A stretch of 64,000 bases of DNA from Burkholderia cenocepacia (GCF_900446215.1 NZ_UAQZ01000001.1:1550001-1614000), one strand, 5' to 3'. Shown: positions 25,321 to 34,991, numbered from the stretch's first letter. The notes: a model not told the origin generated them from the sequence alone. Program-made: numbers and translations.

Positions 25321-26781
25321 ATGGAAATGGAAGTCAACGAAGCAAAACGGACCGCGCCGGTCGACGCGCACGCGCTGCGCGGCGCGCCGGTCGCGCTGGG
25401 CGTCGAAGCGGCGCTCGCGAATACGAAACTGTTCCCGTACTGGCTCGACAACCCGGCCGCGCCGGCCGCCGAGCCGGCCCTCGTCGGCGACGTGACGGCC
25501 GACCTGCTGATCGTCGGCGGCGGCTTCACGGGGCTGTGGTCGGCCGTGCAGGCGAAAGAACAGATGCCGCACCTGAACGTGGTGCTGATCGAGGCCGGCA
25601 AGGTCGCGCACGGCGCATCGGGCCGCGCGGGCGGGATCATCTCGACGTCGGTGATGCACGGGCTGCCGAACGCGGTGCGCGTGTTCCCGAACGATATCGC
25701 GCAGCTCGAAGCGTTCGGACACCGCAACCTCGACGGTTTCGAGGAAACGCTGAAGCGTTACGACATCGACGCCGACATCGAATGGAACGGCGAGATGACG
25801 GTCGCGGTCGATCCCGAGCACCTCGTGCACCTGAAGGGCGACTACGACCTGCATCGCGAATACGGCCACGACGTCGTGCTGCTGAACCGCGACGAAACAC
25901 TCGCGCAACTGAATTCGCCGCTGTTCGCGGGCGCGCTGTGGTCGCGCAACCGAAGCGGCATCGTGCATCCGGCGAAGCTCGCATGGGGGCTGAAGCGCGC
26001 GGCGCTGCAGCTCGGCGTGACGCTGTACGAGCACACGCCGCTCACGAGCGTGACCGACGAAGGCAGCACGGTGTTCGTGAAGACGCCGAAGGGCAGCGTG
26101 CGCGCGCCGCGCGTCGTGTTCGGCAGCGGCACCGCGAAGGTCGGGATTCCCGACATCAACCGGCGCGTGATGCAGGTGCGCGACCACGTGCTCGCGACCG
26201 AGCCGCTGACGGACGCGCAACTCGCGCGGATCGGCTGGAAGAATCGCCAGGGCGTGTACGACACGCGCACGCAGCTCAACTACTTCCGGCTGACGAAGAA
26301 CAACAACATCATCTTCGGCGGCCTGGTCAGCTATCACTTCGACGGCGACCCGGAGCCGCATCAGGACGGCCGGCGCGAAACCTACTACCGGCTCGCGGAA
26401 GCGTTCTACCGCACGTTCCCGCAACTGAGCGACGTGCGCTTCTCGCACGCGTGGGGCGGCCCGATCGACTACTGCTCGCGCGGCTCGGTGTTCGCGAAGC
26501 GCTATCTCGGCGACAAGGCCGTGTTCGTCGCCGGCTATACGGGCTTCGGCGTCGCGGCGAGCCGGTTCGGCGCGTTCATGGGGCTGAACATCCTGTTCGA
26601 CCGCGACAGCCCGGAGCGCAAGCTCGACATCGCGAACCAGAGCCCGAGCTACATCCCGCCGGAGCCGATGCGCTGGGTCGCCGCGAAGATCACGTTCCAT
26701 GCGTTCGACGGCGCGGATGCCGAAGGCGGCTGGAAGCGTGCGTGGATCAGCGGCCTCAAGGCGATGGGCTTCCCGATGTAA
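25321..26781 (+). CDS. FAD-dependent amine oxidoreductase (DAO/PuuB-like)
   Basis: A 486-residue DAO-fold flavoprotein. The dinucleotide motif DLLIVGGGFTGLWSAVQAKE lies at residues 61-80 (Gly66-x-Gly-x-x-Gly71), followed by GASGRAGGIISTSV, the flavin-binding motif family in PuuB/OrdL-like enzymes. The C-terminal VFVAGYTGFGVAASRFGAFMG closes the FAD domain. These enzymes oxidise an amine (often gamma-glutamylputrescine) to an aldehyde with release of ammonia, feeding the aldehyde dehydrogenase encoded at 21192. ATG 25321 was chosen; the longer frame from 25270 is Arg-rich and overlaps the hairpin. Confidence 0.87.
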   Translation: MEMEVNEAKRTAPVDAHALRGAPVALGVEAALANTKLFPYWLDNPAAPAAEPALVGDVTADLLIVGGGFTGLWSAVQAKEQMPHLNVVLIEAGKVAHGASGRAGGIISTSVMHGLPNAVRVFPNDIAQLEAFGHRNLDGFEETLKRYDIDADIEWNGEMTVAVDPEHLVHLKGDYDLHREYGHDVVLLNRDETLAQLNSPLFAGALWSRNRSGIVHPAKLAWGLKRAALQLGVTLYEHTPLTSVTDEGSTVFVKTPKGSVRAPRVVFGSGTAKVGIPDINRRVMQVRDHVLATEPLTDAQLARIGWKNRQGVYDTRTQLNYFRLTKNNNIIFGGLVSYHFDGDPEPHQDGRRETYYRLAEAFYRTFPQLSDVRFSHAWGGPIDYCSRGSVFAKRYLGDKAVFVAGYTGFGVAASRFGAFMGLNILFDRDSPERKLDIANQSPSYIPPEPMRWVAAKITFHAFDGADAEGGWKRAWISGLKAMGFPM

Positions 26782-26787
26782 GCGACA

Positions 26788-26810
26788 CGGCGGCCCCGCG
26801 CGGGCCGCCG
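26788..26810. terminator. 9-bp GC hairpin after the oxidoreductase
   Basis: CGGCGGCCC (26788-26796) and GGGCCGCCG (26802-26810) pair perfectly around a 5-nt loop, 7 bp after the stop codon. There is no T-run; it may mark the 3' end or stabilise the transcript. Confidence 0.45.
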
Positions 26811-26868
26811 CCATGACACGCTCCCCCGAGGAGACGGTCCGCACGGCGGACACGGAGAGAGACACCCC

Positions 26869-28059
26869 ATGAACGTTGTGAACCTGCAGGATGAAGCGCG
26901 GCAGGAAAGCGCGCTGTTCGTCGTCGTGATGCTGCTGCTCGGCATGCTCGGGCCGACGGTCTTTCTCGGTCTGCCCGCGATCGTCGGGCAGGTCGAACGC
27001 CACTGGGGCTTCGGCGAAGCGGCGCTCGGGCTGTCGAGCTTCATCGAGGTGCTCGGCGAATCGACGGGCACGCTGCTCGTCGCGTTCGTGCTCGGCCGCC
27101 AGCCGGTGCGGCTCGTGCTCGCGGGCGCGGTGACGCTCGCGGCCGGCGCGAATCTCGGCACGCTCGCGACGCACGGGCTCGTCGCGTATTCGACGTTGCA
27201 GTTCGTCGCGGGCGTCGGGTCGGGCGGGCTGAACGGCATCGCGCTGCGCTACCTGTCGTATTCGCGCGCGCCGGAGCGCAATCTCGGGATCATGCTGATG
27301 GGACAGGTGATGTGGAGCATGGTGCTGCTCGCCTATCTCTTCCCGCTGCTGAGCGGCACGTGGGGCGCGTATGGGGTGTTCGGCTTCGTGGCCTGCGTGC
27401 TCGGCATGTTCGTGCTCGCGACGCCGCTGTTTCGCCGCGGCGAAACGATGGCCGCGCCGACGCCGGCCGGCGCCGTCGGCGGCATCGACCGCAAGGGCGC
27501 GATGCTCGTGCTGTGCGCGCAGCTCGCGCTGTACGGCGGCGTCGGCGTCGTGTGGACCTTCCTCGAGAAGATCGGTACCGATGCGGGCCTGAGCGGCCGG
27601 TCGGTCTCGCTCGTGCTCGGCGTCGCGAACGTCGCGAGCCTGGTGATCTGCGCGGCGATGCCGAAGCTCGGCGCCGGCGCGGGCCTGCGCCGCTGGACGC
27701 TGATGAACCTCGGCGGCTGCGCGGTCGCGGCGGTGCTGCTCGCGATGCCGGCGTCGGTCGCGACGTTCACGCTCGGCGCGATCGTGTTCATCGGCTGCTG
27801 GACCGGCGGCGCGCTGCTGATCTACGCGACGATTCCGCAGTACGACCTGATCGGCAAGTCGGCCGCGCTGTCGCCGGGCTGCGTCGCATTGGGCTATGGC
27901 GTCGGCTCGGTCGCGGGCGGCTCGCTGATCGAACGTGCGGGCACGCAGTCGGCGCTGTTCGCGGCGATCGTGCTGTGCGCGGTCGCGTTCCTCTGTTACG
28001 GGCGGCTGCGGCCGGCCGTGTTCGGCATGGCGCGCCCGCTCGCGGTGGCGCCCGAGTGA
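26869..28059 (+). CDS. MFS transporter
   Basis: A 396-residue, twelve-helix major facilitator superfamily protein. Hydrophobic segments start with ALFVVVMLLLGMLGPTVFLGLPAIV and LGSSF...; the loop VLGRQPVRLVLAGAVTLA is the degenerate loop 2-3 motif. The central loop is around residues 192-210 (RRGETMAAPTPAGAVGG). Substrate unknown; by context it may move a polyamine or guanidino compound. It follows the FAD oxidoreductase by 87 bp with a hairpin in between, and a LysR gene follows. Confidence 0.88.
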   Translation: MNVVNLQDEARQESALFVVVMLLLGMLGPTVFLGLPAIVGQVERHWGFGEAALGLSSFIEVLGESTGTLLVAFVLGRQPVRLVLAGAVTLAAGANLGTLATHGLVAYSTLQFVAGVGSGGLNGIALRYLSYSRAPERNLGIMLMGQVMWSMVLLAYLFPLLSGTWGAYGVFGFVACVLGMFVLATPLFRRGETMAAPTPAGAVGGIDRKGAMLVLCAQLALYGGVGVVWTFLEKIGTDAGLSGRSVSLVLGVANVASLVICAAMPKLGAGAGLRRWTLMNLGGCAVAAVLLAMPASVATFTLGAIVFIGCWTGGALLIYATIPQYDLIGKSAALSPGCVALGYGVGSVAGGSLIERAGTQSALFAAIVLCAVAFLCYGRLRPAVFGMARPLAVAPE

Positions 28060-28182
28060 CGGTTGCGACGCGCGCCGCTGCCGATGGCGGCGCGCGTCAG
28101 GTTCGGTTCATCGGCGAAGGCGGTCAGGCAGCGCACGATTCGCGCCGTGCCGGCCATGCGTACACGGGCAGCGGCTTCCAGC

Positions 28183-29103
28183 ATGTTTTCGAATACCACC
28201 GATCTCGATCTCCGGCTCATCCGGGTCTTTCTGGCCGTCGTCGACGCACGCGGCATCACCGCCGCCGAGGCGTCGCTCGGCGTGCGGCAGTCGACCATCA
28301 GCACGCAGCTGTCGGCGCTCGAAGCGCGCGTCGGCTTCAAGCTGTGCGATCGCGGGCGCGGCGGCTTTCGCCTGACGTCGAAGGGCGAACGTTTCGCGGC
28401 CACCGCGCGCACGCTCGTCGCGGCGACGTCCGAATTCGTCGCGCGCGTGCGCGACATCGACCGCAAGCTGGTCGGCACGCTGTCGATCGGCTTGATCGGC
28501 CAGGCGCCGCTCGTCGAGAACGCGCGCGTGGCCGACGCGATCGGCGCGTTCCGCCAGCGCGACCAGGCCGTCACGTTCGCGATGAAGGTCGCGTCGCCGC
28601 AGGAGCTCGAGGAAAGCCTCGTCAACAACCAGCTCGATCTCGCGATCGGCTATTTCTGGCATCGCGTGCCGGGCCTGCTCTACACGCCGCTGTTCACCGA
28701 GCAGCAGGTGATCTACTGCGGGCGCGGGCATCCGCTGTTCCATGCGTCGCGGCCCGTGACGGCCGACGATCTGCAACTGCACGACTGGGTATGGCGCACG
28801 TATCCGGTGCCGGAGGAGCAGTATCCGCTGCCCGAGCGGCGCGTGACCGCGAGCGCGGACAGCATCGAGGCCGCGACGATCCTGATCCTGTCGGGCGGCC
28901 ATCTCGGCTACCTGCCCGCGCATTACGCGGAGCCGTTCGAGCAGCGCGGGCTCGTGAAGGCGGTCGGCCGCGCGACGTTCAGCTTCGACGTGCCGCTGCA
29001 TCTCGCGATGAAGCGCAGCACGAGCGACAAGCCGATCGTCGACGCGTTCTGCGAGGACCTGCTGCGCGCGTTCAACATCAAGGCGGCCGCGCTCGCCGCG
29101 TAG
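28183..29103 (+). CDS. LysR-family transcriptional regulator
   Basis: A 306-residue LysR protein: HTH at residues 8-66 (DLRLIRVFLAVVDARGITAAEASLGVRQSTISTQLSALEARVGFKLC), effector domain from about residue 95 (GTLSIGLIGQAPLVENARV). It lies 123 bp after the MFS gene on the same strand and its stop is 15 bp from the end of the convergent LuxR gene. It may regulate the upstream catabolic genes rather than a divergent neighbour, since it has none. Inducer unknown. Confidence 0.9.
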   Translation: MFSNTTDLDLRLIRVFLAVVDARGITAAEASLGVRQSTISTQLSALEARVGFKLCDRGRGGFRLTSKGERFAATARTLVAATSEFVARVRDIDRKLVGTLSIGLIGQAPLVENARVADAIGAFRQRDQAVTFAMKVASPQELEESLVNNQLDLAIGYFWHRVPGLLYTPLFTEQQVIYCGRGHPLFHASRPVTADDLQLHDWVWRTYPVPEEQYPLPERRVTASADSIEAATILILSGGHLGYLPAHYAEPFEQRGLVKAVGRATFSFDVPLHLAMKRSTSDKPIVDAFCEDLLRAFNIKAAALAA

Positions 29104-29118
29104 GTTCGCGCCCCGCGC

Positions 29119-29949
29119 TCAGCAGTCGACCAGCACCCAGTCGAACAGCTCGCGGCGCGTGCGCACGCCGAGCTTCGCGAACGCGCGCTTCACGTACGAC
29201 TCGGCCGTCGACAGCTTCACGTCGAGCTGCTGCGCGGCCTCGGGCACCGAGCGCCCGCACAGCATCAGCCGGCAAATCTCATGCTCGCGGCGCGACAACT
29301 GCACGTGCTGCCGTTCGAGCCGCGCATCGAAGCTCGCCTGCGACGCGGCATTCACCGACACCGCCGCCACACGCCGCGCCGCACAGGTGCGCGCGTGCAG
29401 CTCGAACATCGGAAACAGCAGATCGACCATCTGCCGGAAGTGGAACAGCTCGTCCGTCGTGAACGCGGCCCGCTCGACCGTGCGCGCGAGGCCGAGCGCG
29501 TATTGCTGATGCGCATTGCCGTGCACGAGCAGGCATTCCTGAGCGATGCCCGGTTCGTCGAAGATGCGCCGGCGGAATTCGCCTTGCGCGATGCCGGCGA
29601 CATGGCGCTGCACGAGCAGCGTCCCCGCCTTGCCGCGCAGCGGCGCGACCAGCGGGTCGGTCTGGCAGTAGTCCTGGTAATAGACGTCCATCACGCGCAG
29701 CGTATCGGCCGCGAAGCGCAGGCTGCCGCTGCCCAGCCATTCGACGACGAAGCCCGACGTACTGGCCGGGTCCGCGCGCCAGCGTTCGAGATGCACGGCG
29801 TCGGCGTCGATGCTGTCGTTGACGAATTCCGTGACCGCATCGACGAAATCCGGCGTGCCGACCGCGCGTAGCGTCGCGCCGAGCGTATCGGGACGCACGC
29901 CGATCAGGTAGTGGCCGCGGGCGGCCGGGTCGGGCTGGAGAAGTCGCAT
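29119..29949 (-). CDS. LuxR-family regulator B, paralogue of the 23801 gene
   Basis: A 276-residue regulator with a C-terminal LuxR HTH (QLSRREHEICRLMLCGRSVPEAAQQLDVKLSTAESYVKRAFAKLGVRTRREL, about residues 217-268). Its N-terminal 200 residues align with those of the regulator at 23801 (LRAVGTPDFVDAVTEFVND; PLRGKAGTLLVQRHVAGIAQGEFRRRIFDE; MVDLLFPMFELHA). It is divergent from the amidohydrolase gene, again with the C-run/G-run palindrome plus CATACCGG between. The two proteins probably read the same DNA element, and may heterodimerise or compete. Confidence 0.88.
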   Translation of the reverse strand: MRLLQPDPAARGHYLIGVRPDTLGATLRAVGTPDFVDAVTEFVNDSIDADAVHLERWRADPASTSGFVVEWLGSGSLRFAADTLRVMDVYYQDYCQTDPLVAPLRGKAGTLLVQRHVAGIAQGEFRRRIFDEPGIAQECLLVHGNAHQQYALGLARTVERAAFTTDELFHFRQMVDLLFPMFELHARTCAARRVAAVSVNAASQASFDARLERQHVQLSRREHEICRLMLCGRSVPEAAQQLDVKLSTAESYVKRAFAKLGVRTRRELFDWVLVDC

Positions 29950-30103
29950 GGTCGGGCGAGGCGGTCGGAGGGGACAGCGCGACGTTACGCGAACGCCGCG
30001 CACGCGTCAGCCGGGAATTCACCGGATCAACCGCACGAATTTCGTGCGTTGTCCCCAAAACGACGACAAGACCGCGCGGCGGGCGGGCCGGAAATCGCAA
30101 AAG

Positions 30104-30128
30104 CCCCCGCGCCGGGGGGGCATACCGG
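30104..30128 (+). promoter_or_regulatory. C5-GCGCC-G7 palindrome plus CATACCGG, copy 2
   Basis: CCCCC-GCGCC-GGGGGGG then CATACCGG ends 62 bp before the amidohydrolase start and 155 bp before the divergent LuxR start. The shared 14-mer GGGGGGCATACCGG and the near-identical distance to the start codon (60 and 62 bp) mark it as the same regulatory element as at 24808. Confidence 0.65.
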
Positions 30129-30189
30129 CGCGAATCGTCTGCCTATAGTGAAAGCGCTTCGAAAACCTGACGACCAGAAAGGACAGGCC

Positions 30190-31914
30190 ATGCAGATTCA
30201 ACCGACGCCGGCCGCCGCGACGCCGGCGGATTTCGTTTTGACCCACGCGAGGGTTTACACCGTCGATCCGCACCGGCCGTGGGCGCAGGCCGTTGCCGTG
30301 CGCGACGGCCGGATCGTGCATGTCGGCGATACCGCGTCCGTGCGCGCGTACGTCGGCGCGAACACGAAAGTCGTCGATGCGGCCCGCCGGCTCGTGCTGC
30401 CGGGCTTCGTCGAATCGCACTGGCACTTCGAGACGACCGCGTTCGCGTTCCAGGCGTTCGTCAACTACGAGGATCCGCACCAGGTGCTCGCCGCGTTGCG
30501 CACCTACGTCGAATCGCATCCCGATGAGCCGGCGATCACCGGGATGGGCTGGGTGCAGGCGACGATCCCGCCGGCGATGCTGCGCAAGGAGACCCTCGAC
30601 GCGGTGTGCGCGGATCGCCCCGTGTGCCTGCTGTCGACCGATTTCCATTCGATGTGGGTGAACTCGAAGGCGCTGGAAATCGCCGGCATCGACGCGTCGA
30701 CGCCACCCGTGCAGGAAGGCGCGAGCTGGTTCGAGAAGGACGCGGCGACGGGCGAGCCGACCGGGCTGATCGTCGACGGCGCCGCGTACTCGCTGCTGCT
30801 GCAGCGGATCAGCGCGGCCGGCCTGCTGCCGACCGGCATCGACCTGTATCTGAAATCGATTCCGCCGTGGCAGGAGAAGCTGTGCGCGGCCGGCGTGACG
30901 ACCGTGTTCGACGCGGGCTTCTTCGATGCGAGCGGCGACCAGTCGCTGCTGTACGAGACGCTGCAGACGATGGAGCGCGCGGGCGACCTGAAGCTGCGCG
31001 TGGTCGGCAGCGTCGCGGTGATCGGCGAGATCGACGATCCGGTCGGCACGCTGGTCCGGTATCGCGAGCGGTACGATTCGCCGCTCGTGAAGGCGCGCGC
31101 GCTGAAGCTGTTTCTCGACGGCACCGAGGCGAACCACACCGCGTACCTGCTGGAACCGTATGCGGACCGCCCCGATACCTGCGGCGCGCCGACGATGCCG
31201 GCCGACACGTTCAATCGCTATCTGGTCGACGCCGATCGCGCGAACGCGAACGTGATGGTGCACTGCGTCGGCGACGCGGCCGTGCGGATGGCGCTCGACG
31301 GCTTCGACGCCGTTAACCGCACGAACCCGCCGCGCGATCGCCGTCATGTGATCACGCACGCGTTCCTCACGCATCCGGACGACATTCCGCGCTTTCGTCG
31401 CGCGGGCGTGATGGCGAACACGCAGTTGCAATGGGGCGTGGTCGACGCGTACACCGAGCAGTTGCGCGACCACTACGGCCACGAACGCTGGAGCAACATG
31501 TACACGTTCCGCACGTTCGTCGACGCAGGCGTGACGGTGTCGATCGGCATGGATGGCCTCGCGTGCCAGTGCCGCTGTCAGCACAAGCCACTCGAACACA
31601 TCGAGTCGGGCCATACGCGGCAGCTCGCGGGCGAGCCCGATGCGCCGGTGTTCCCGGACATCGCCGAACGCCTGAGCATTCCGCAGCTGATCGCCGCGTA
31701 CACGATCCACGGTGCGTACCAGCTCGGCATGGAGCACGAGGTCGGCTCGCTGACGCCCGGCAAGCGCGCGGATCTCGTCGTGCTGGAGCGCGACCTGTTC
31801 GAGGTCGGGCAATACGACATCGGGCGCATCGACGTCGGGCTGACGATGATGGGCGGCCGCATCACGCACGTGGGCGACGATTTCGGCGCGCGGACGGGCC
31901 TGCAGGCGTCGTGA
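30190..31914 (+). CDS. Amidohydrolase, YtcJ-like
   Basis: A 574-residue metal-dependent amidohydrolase of the YtcJ subgroup. Metal-binding and catalytic segments are LPGFVESHWHFET (His-x-His), LFLDGTEANHTAYL, NANVMVHCVGDAAVRMALDG, DRRHVITHAFLTHPDDIPRF and the late SIGMDG aspartate. The last 60 residues (VGSLTPGKRADLVVLERDLFEV) complete the composite beta domain. It should hydrolyse a C-N bond of an amide or cyclic nitrogen compound; the substrate is unknown. The ATG at 30190 follows AAAGGACAGGCC. The next gene encodes a PotF-like binding protein, hinting at an acylated polyamine. Confidence 0.87.
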   Translation: MQIQPTPAAATPADFVLTHARVYTVDPHRPWAQAVAVRDGRIVHVGDTASVRAYVGANTKVVDAARRLVLPGFVESHWHFETTAFAFQAFVNYEDPHQVLAALRTYVESHPDEPAITGMGWVQATIPPAMLRKETLDAVCADRPVCLLSTDFHSMWVNSKALEIAGIDASTPPVQEGASWFEKDAATGEPTGLIVDGAAYSLLLQRISAAGLLPTGIDLYLKSIPPWQEKLCAAGVTTVFDAGFFDASGDQSLLYETLQTMERAGDLKLRVVGSVAVIGEIDDPVGTLVRYRERYDSPLVKARALKLFLDGTEANHTAYLLEPYADRPDTCGAPTMPADTFNRYLVDADRANANVMVHCVGDAAVRMALDGFDAVNRTNPPRDRRHVITHAFLTHPDDIPRFRRAGVMANTQLQWGVVDAYTEQLRDHYGHERWSNMYTFRTFVDAGVTVSIGMDGLACQCRCQHKPLEHIESGHTRQLAGEPDAPVFPDIAERLSIPQLIAAYTIHGAYQLGMEHEVGSLTPGKRADLVVLERDLFEVGQYDIGRIDVGLTMMGGRITHVGDDFGARTGLQAS

Positions 31915-32092
31915 ACGGCGGCGGGCCGGCGATGCGGCGACGGAAGCTTTCAAGTCGCTTCCGTTGCCGCCGATTGTGCGGCGTGTCCCCCTGTTGGCAG
32001 GGCAGACCGGCCAATTTCCTCTGGCTACATTTTTCCGGACCGAAGCACGCGCCGCTCATCGCGGGCGGATCATGACATCGACGGAGGAAAAC

Positions 32093-33208
32093 ATGGCAGG
32101 GGACTGGAAACATCGGGTGAAGAACGCATGCGCGGCGCTCGCGCTGGGTGGTTTCGCCGGGGCGGGCGTGCCCGTCGCGCAGGCGGCGGACGTCGTCAAC
32201 GTGTACAACTGGGGCAATTCGATCGGCAAGGCGACGATCGCGAACTTCGAGAAGGCGACCGGCATCAAGGTCGTCTACCAGGAGTTCGATTCGAACGAGA
32301 CGCTGCAGGCGAAGCTGCTGTCGGGTACGTCGGGCTACGACGTCGTCGTGCCGTCCGACATCTTCTGGGCGCGGCAGTTGCAGGCCGGCATCTACCGCAA
32401 GATCGACCGAAGCCAGGTGCCGAACTACGGGCTGCTCGATCCGGACATCATGAAGGTGCTGTCGAGAGATGATCCGGGCAACCAGTTCGGCATTCCGTGG
32501 ACGTGGGGCACCGACGGGCTGGGAATGAACGTCGAGAAGGTGAAGGCCGCGCTCGGCGCCGACGCGCCGCTCGACAGCTGGTCGCTGCTGTTCGATCCGA
32601 AGTACGCGAAGAAGCTGAAGCGCTGCGGCGTGTCGGTGCTCGATTCGCCGGTCGATGCATTCGGGATGGCGTTCGTGTACCTGAAGAAGGATCCGAACAC
32701 GACGAACCCGGCCGACTACCAGGCCGCGTACGAGTTGCTGAAGACGGTACGGCCGTACATCACGCAGTTCAATTCGAGCAGCTACATCAACGATCTCGCG
32801 GGCGGCGACATCTGCCTCGCGCTCGGCTGGTCGGGTGACGTGAATTCCGCGCGGATCGCGGCCGCCGCCGCGAAGAAACCGTATCGAATCAAGTACGTGA
32901 TCCCGACCGAAGGCAGCGCGATGTGGTTCGACATGATGGCGATTCCGAAGGATGCGCCGCATCCGGACGCCGCGCTGAAGTTCGTCAACTTCGTGCTGTC
33001 GGAGCAGGAGAGCGCCAACCTGACCAACGACACGTCGTATCCGTCGGCCGTGCCGTCGTCGCGGCACCTCGTGCGCGCCGAGGTGACGAGCGATCCGGCC
33101 GTGTTCCCGCCCGCCGACGTGATCCGCCGGCTGAGCCTCAGCAAGCCGGTTCCGCCCGAGCTGATGCGGCTGCAGAACCGTCTGTGGACGAAGCTGAAGA
33201 CCGAGTAA
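32093..33208 (+). CDS. Polyamine-type ABC substrate-binding protein (PotF/SpuD-like)
   Basis: A 371-residue periplasmic binding protein. After a signal sequence ending AGVPVAQAAD come VNVYNWGNSIGKATIANFEK, TSGYDVVVPSDIFWARQLQAG, NQFGIPWTWGTDGLGMNVEKV and ICLALGWSGDVNSARIAAA, all typical of PotF/SpuD proteins binding putrescine or spermidine through aromatic and acidic residues. GGAGG nine bases before the ATG at 32093 supports that start; an ATG at 32072 would add seven residues. No permease or ATPase gene accompanies it, so it depends on transporter parts encoded elsewhere. Confidence 0.9.
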   Translation: MAGDWKHRVKNACAALALGGFAGAGVPVAQAADVVNVYNWGNSIGKATIANFEKATGIKVVYQEFDSNETLQAKLLSGTSGYDVVVPSDIFWARQLQAGIYRKIDRSQVPNYGLLDPDIMKVLSRDDPGNQFGIPWTWGTDGLGMNVEKVKAALGADAPLDSWSLLFDPKYAKKLKRCGVSVLDSPVDAFGMAFVYLKKDPNTTNPADYQAAYELLKTVRPYITQFNSSSYINDLAGGDICLALGWSGDVNSARIAAAAAKKPYRIKYVIPTEGSAMWFDMMAIPKDAPHPDAALKFVNFVLSEQESANLTNDTSYPSAVPSSRHLVRAEVTSDPAVFPPADVIRRLSLSKPVPPELMRLQNRLWTKLKTE

Positions 33209-33296
33209 GCCGCCCCGCACACCCGCACCTCTTTCGCGCGCCCCGCCGTCGATCGCGGCGGGCGGGGGCGCGTGCGTCCCGACGACCACCGACACC

Positions 33297-34895
33297 ATGA
33301 ACATCAAACACATGACGGTGCTGTGCGCGCTCGCGTTCGACACGGCCGCGGCATTCGCCCACACACCGCACGCGACCGACGCGAACCGGATGAAGGCATT
33401 GCAGGCGCAGGTCACCGCGCTGCAGCGGCAGGTGAACGCGCTGCGCGCGAGCATGCTGGCGGCGAAGCCGGCCGGCGCGGCCACGACCGCCGCGCCTCCC
33501 CCGACCGTCACGACCGCCGCATCGGCCGGCGCGAAGATCGGCACGATCAATACGGCCGCGGCCGCCGCGCAGGCTGCCGAGTCGGCGCCCGCGTTCACGA
33601 ACGACGACCTGCAGCAGATGCGCGAGCAGATCGCGAACGCGTCGCTGAAGGTCGATGCGTTGCAGGAGGCGGCGACGACCGGCCCGCTCGCGGGCCTGAG
33701 CATCACCGGCTACGTCGATCCCGTGTACCTGTTCAACCGCGCGCAGCACACGTCCGGCTTCCAGTTCCTGAACCACGATCCGGGCGCGTACGACTACTTC
33801 AACAGCACGATCGGCGACGTCTACCTCGACATCAGGAAGACCTTCGGCGTCGGCCCGATGGCGCCGTCGGCGGAGATCGTGATCCAGCCGAACCGCGGCT
33901 TCGGCAACGTGTTCAGCAATGCGCACGGCGGCATCGGCAACAACATCGTCACGCAGGCGCAGGTCAACGTGCCGCTCGGCACGACGCGCACGTTCGAGAT
34001 CGGGATGATGCCGAGCCTCGCCGGCTACGAGGTGCAGCCGTCCAACCAGATGCTCACGCTCACGCACGGATTGCTGTACGACTTCAGCGAGCCGGGCAAT
34101 CTGGTCGGTATCGGGCTGAAGGGCTCCAACGCGGCGATGACGCGCTTCTGGCAGGTCGTGATCGGCAACGAGGTGCTGCGCACGGCCGGCGCGATCGCGA
34201 ATGCGGCGAACAACACAACGAAGCCGAACTGGACGCCGACGATCACCGCGCGCTTCGACAACGCGACGTCGACGGCGTTCGACTTCGGCCTCTCCGGGAT
34301 GCTCGGCCGGCAGTCGCTGTTCTCGCCGTGCGCGGCGGGCGGCTACGGCTACCAGTGCAACGGCTCGTCGCCGACCGGCCTCTACAAGTACGTGGAAGCC
34401 GACATGACCTATACGCACGACAAGACGCAGATCAACGCACAGGTCGACTACGGCGAGCTGCAGAAGGGCGCATGGAACGGCGGCACGGCGCGCTGGTACG
34501 GGATGTCGCTGCTCGGCCATACGAAGTGGACGACGTCGTGGCTCGGCCGCATGGGCGCGACGCTGCGCTTCGACTACCTGAACAACGCGTCGAACGGCGG
34601 CGGTGGCACGAACATCCAGTACGGGCTCGCGGGCGGCAACCCGTCGGTGAACGGGTCGAGCGGCTTCGGCATCGATCCGTCGTGCTTCCAGGGCTCGGCG
34701 ACGAACGGCACCGAGTGCAAGGGCGCGCAACGCTATGCGATCACGGCCGACCTGTTGTTCTATCCGACGCAACAGATCACCGTGAAGGTCGAATACCGCC
34801 ACGACGCGGCGAATCATCCGGTGTTCCTGAAGAGCAACGGCACCTATGCGCGCAGCAACGACCTGGCCGGCATGCAGTTCATCTATTCGTTCTGA
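33297..34895 (+). CDS. DUF3138 outer-membrane porin-like protein
   Basis: A 532-residue protein of the DUF3138 family, which is found in Burkholderia and relatives and looks like a phosphate-porin-like beta barrel. There is a signal peptide ending AAAFAHT, a coiled-coil segment (MKALQAQVTALQRQVNALRASM, about residues 32-53), an Ala/Thr-rich linker, then a barrel from SITGYVDPVYLFNRAQ to the aromatic C-terminus GMQFIYSF. It follows the PotF-like gene by 88 bp and may be the outer-membrane channel for the cluster's substrate. Confidence 0.82.
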   Translation: MNIKHMTVLCALAFDTAAAFAHTPHATDANRMKALQAQVTALQRQVNALRASMLAAKPAGAATTAAPPPTVTTAASAGAKIGTINTAAAAAQAAESAPAFTNDDLQQMREQIANASLKVDALQEAATTGPLAGLSITGYVDPVYLFNRAQHTSGFQFLNHDPGAYDYFNSTIGDVYLDIRKTFGVGPMAPSAEIVIQPNRGFGNVFSNAHGGIGNNIVTQAQVNVPLGTTRTFEIGMMPSLAGYEVQPSNQMLTLTHGLLYDFSEPGNLVGIGLKGSNAAMTRFWQVVIGNEVLRTAGAIANAANNTTKPNWTPTITARFDNATSTAFDFGLSGMLGRQSLFSPCAAGGYGYQCNGSSPTGLYKYVEADMTYTHDKTQINAQVDYGELQKGAWNGGTARWYGMSLLGHTKWTTSWLGRMGATLRFDYLNNASNGGGGTNIQYGLAGGNPSVNGSSGFGIDPSCFQGSATNGTECKGAQRYAITADLLFYPTQQITVKVEYRHDAANHPVFLKSNGTYARSNDLAGMQFIYSF

Positions 34896-34991
34896 CCGTT
34901 CCGACGGCCGGCGCGCGCCGGTTCGTTCGTGGAACGCATCACATGCCGGGCCGCGCGGGCCCGGCGCTCATTCGACACAGGAGGTTTGATC

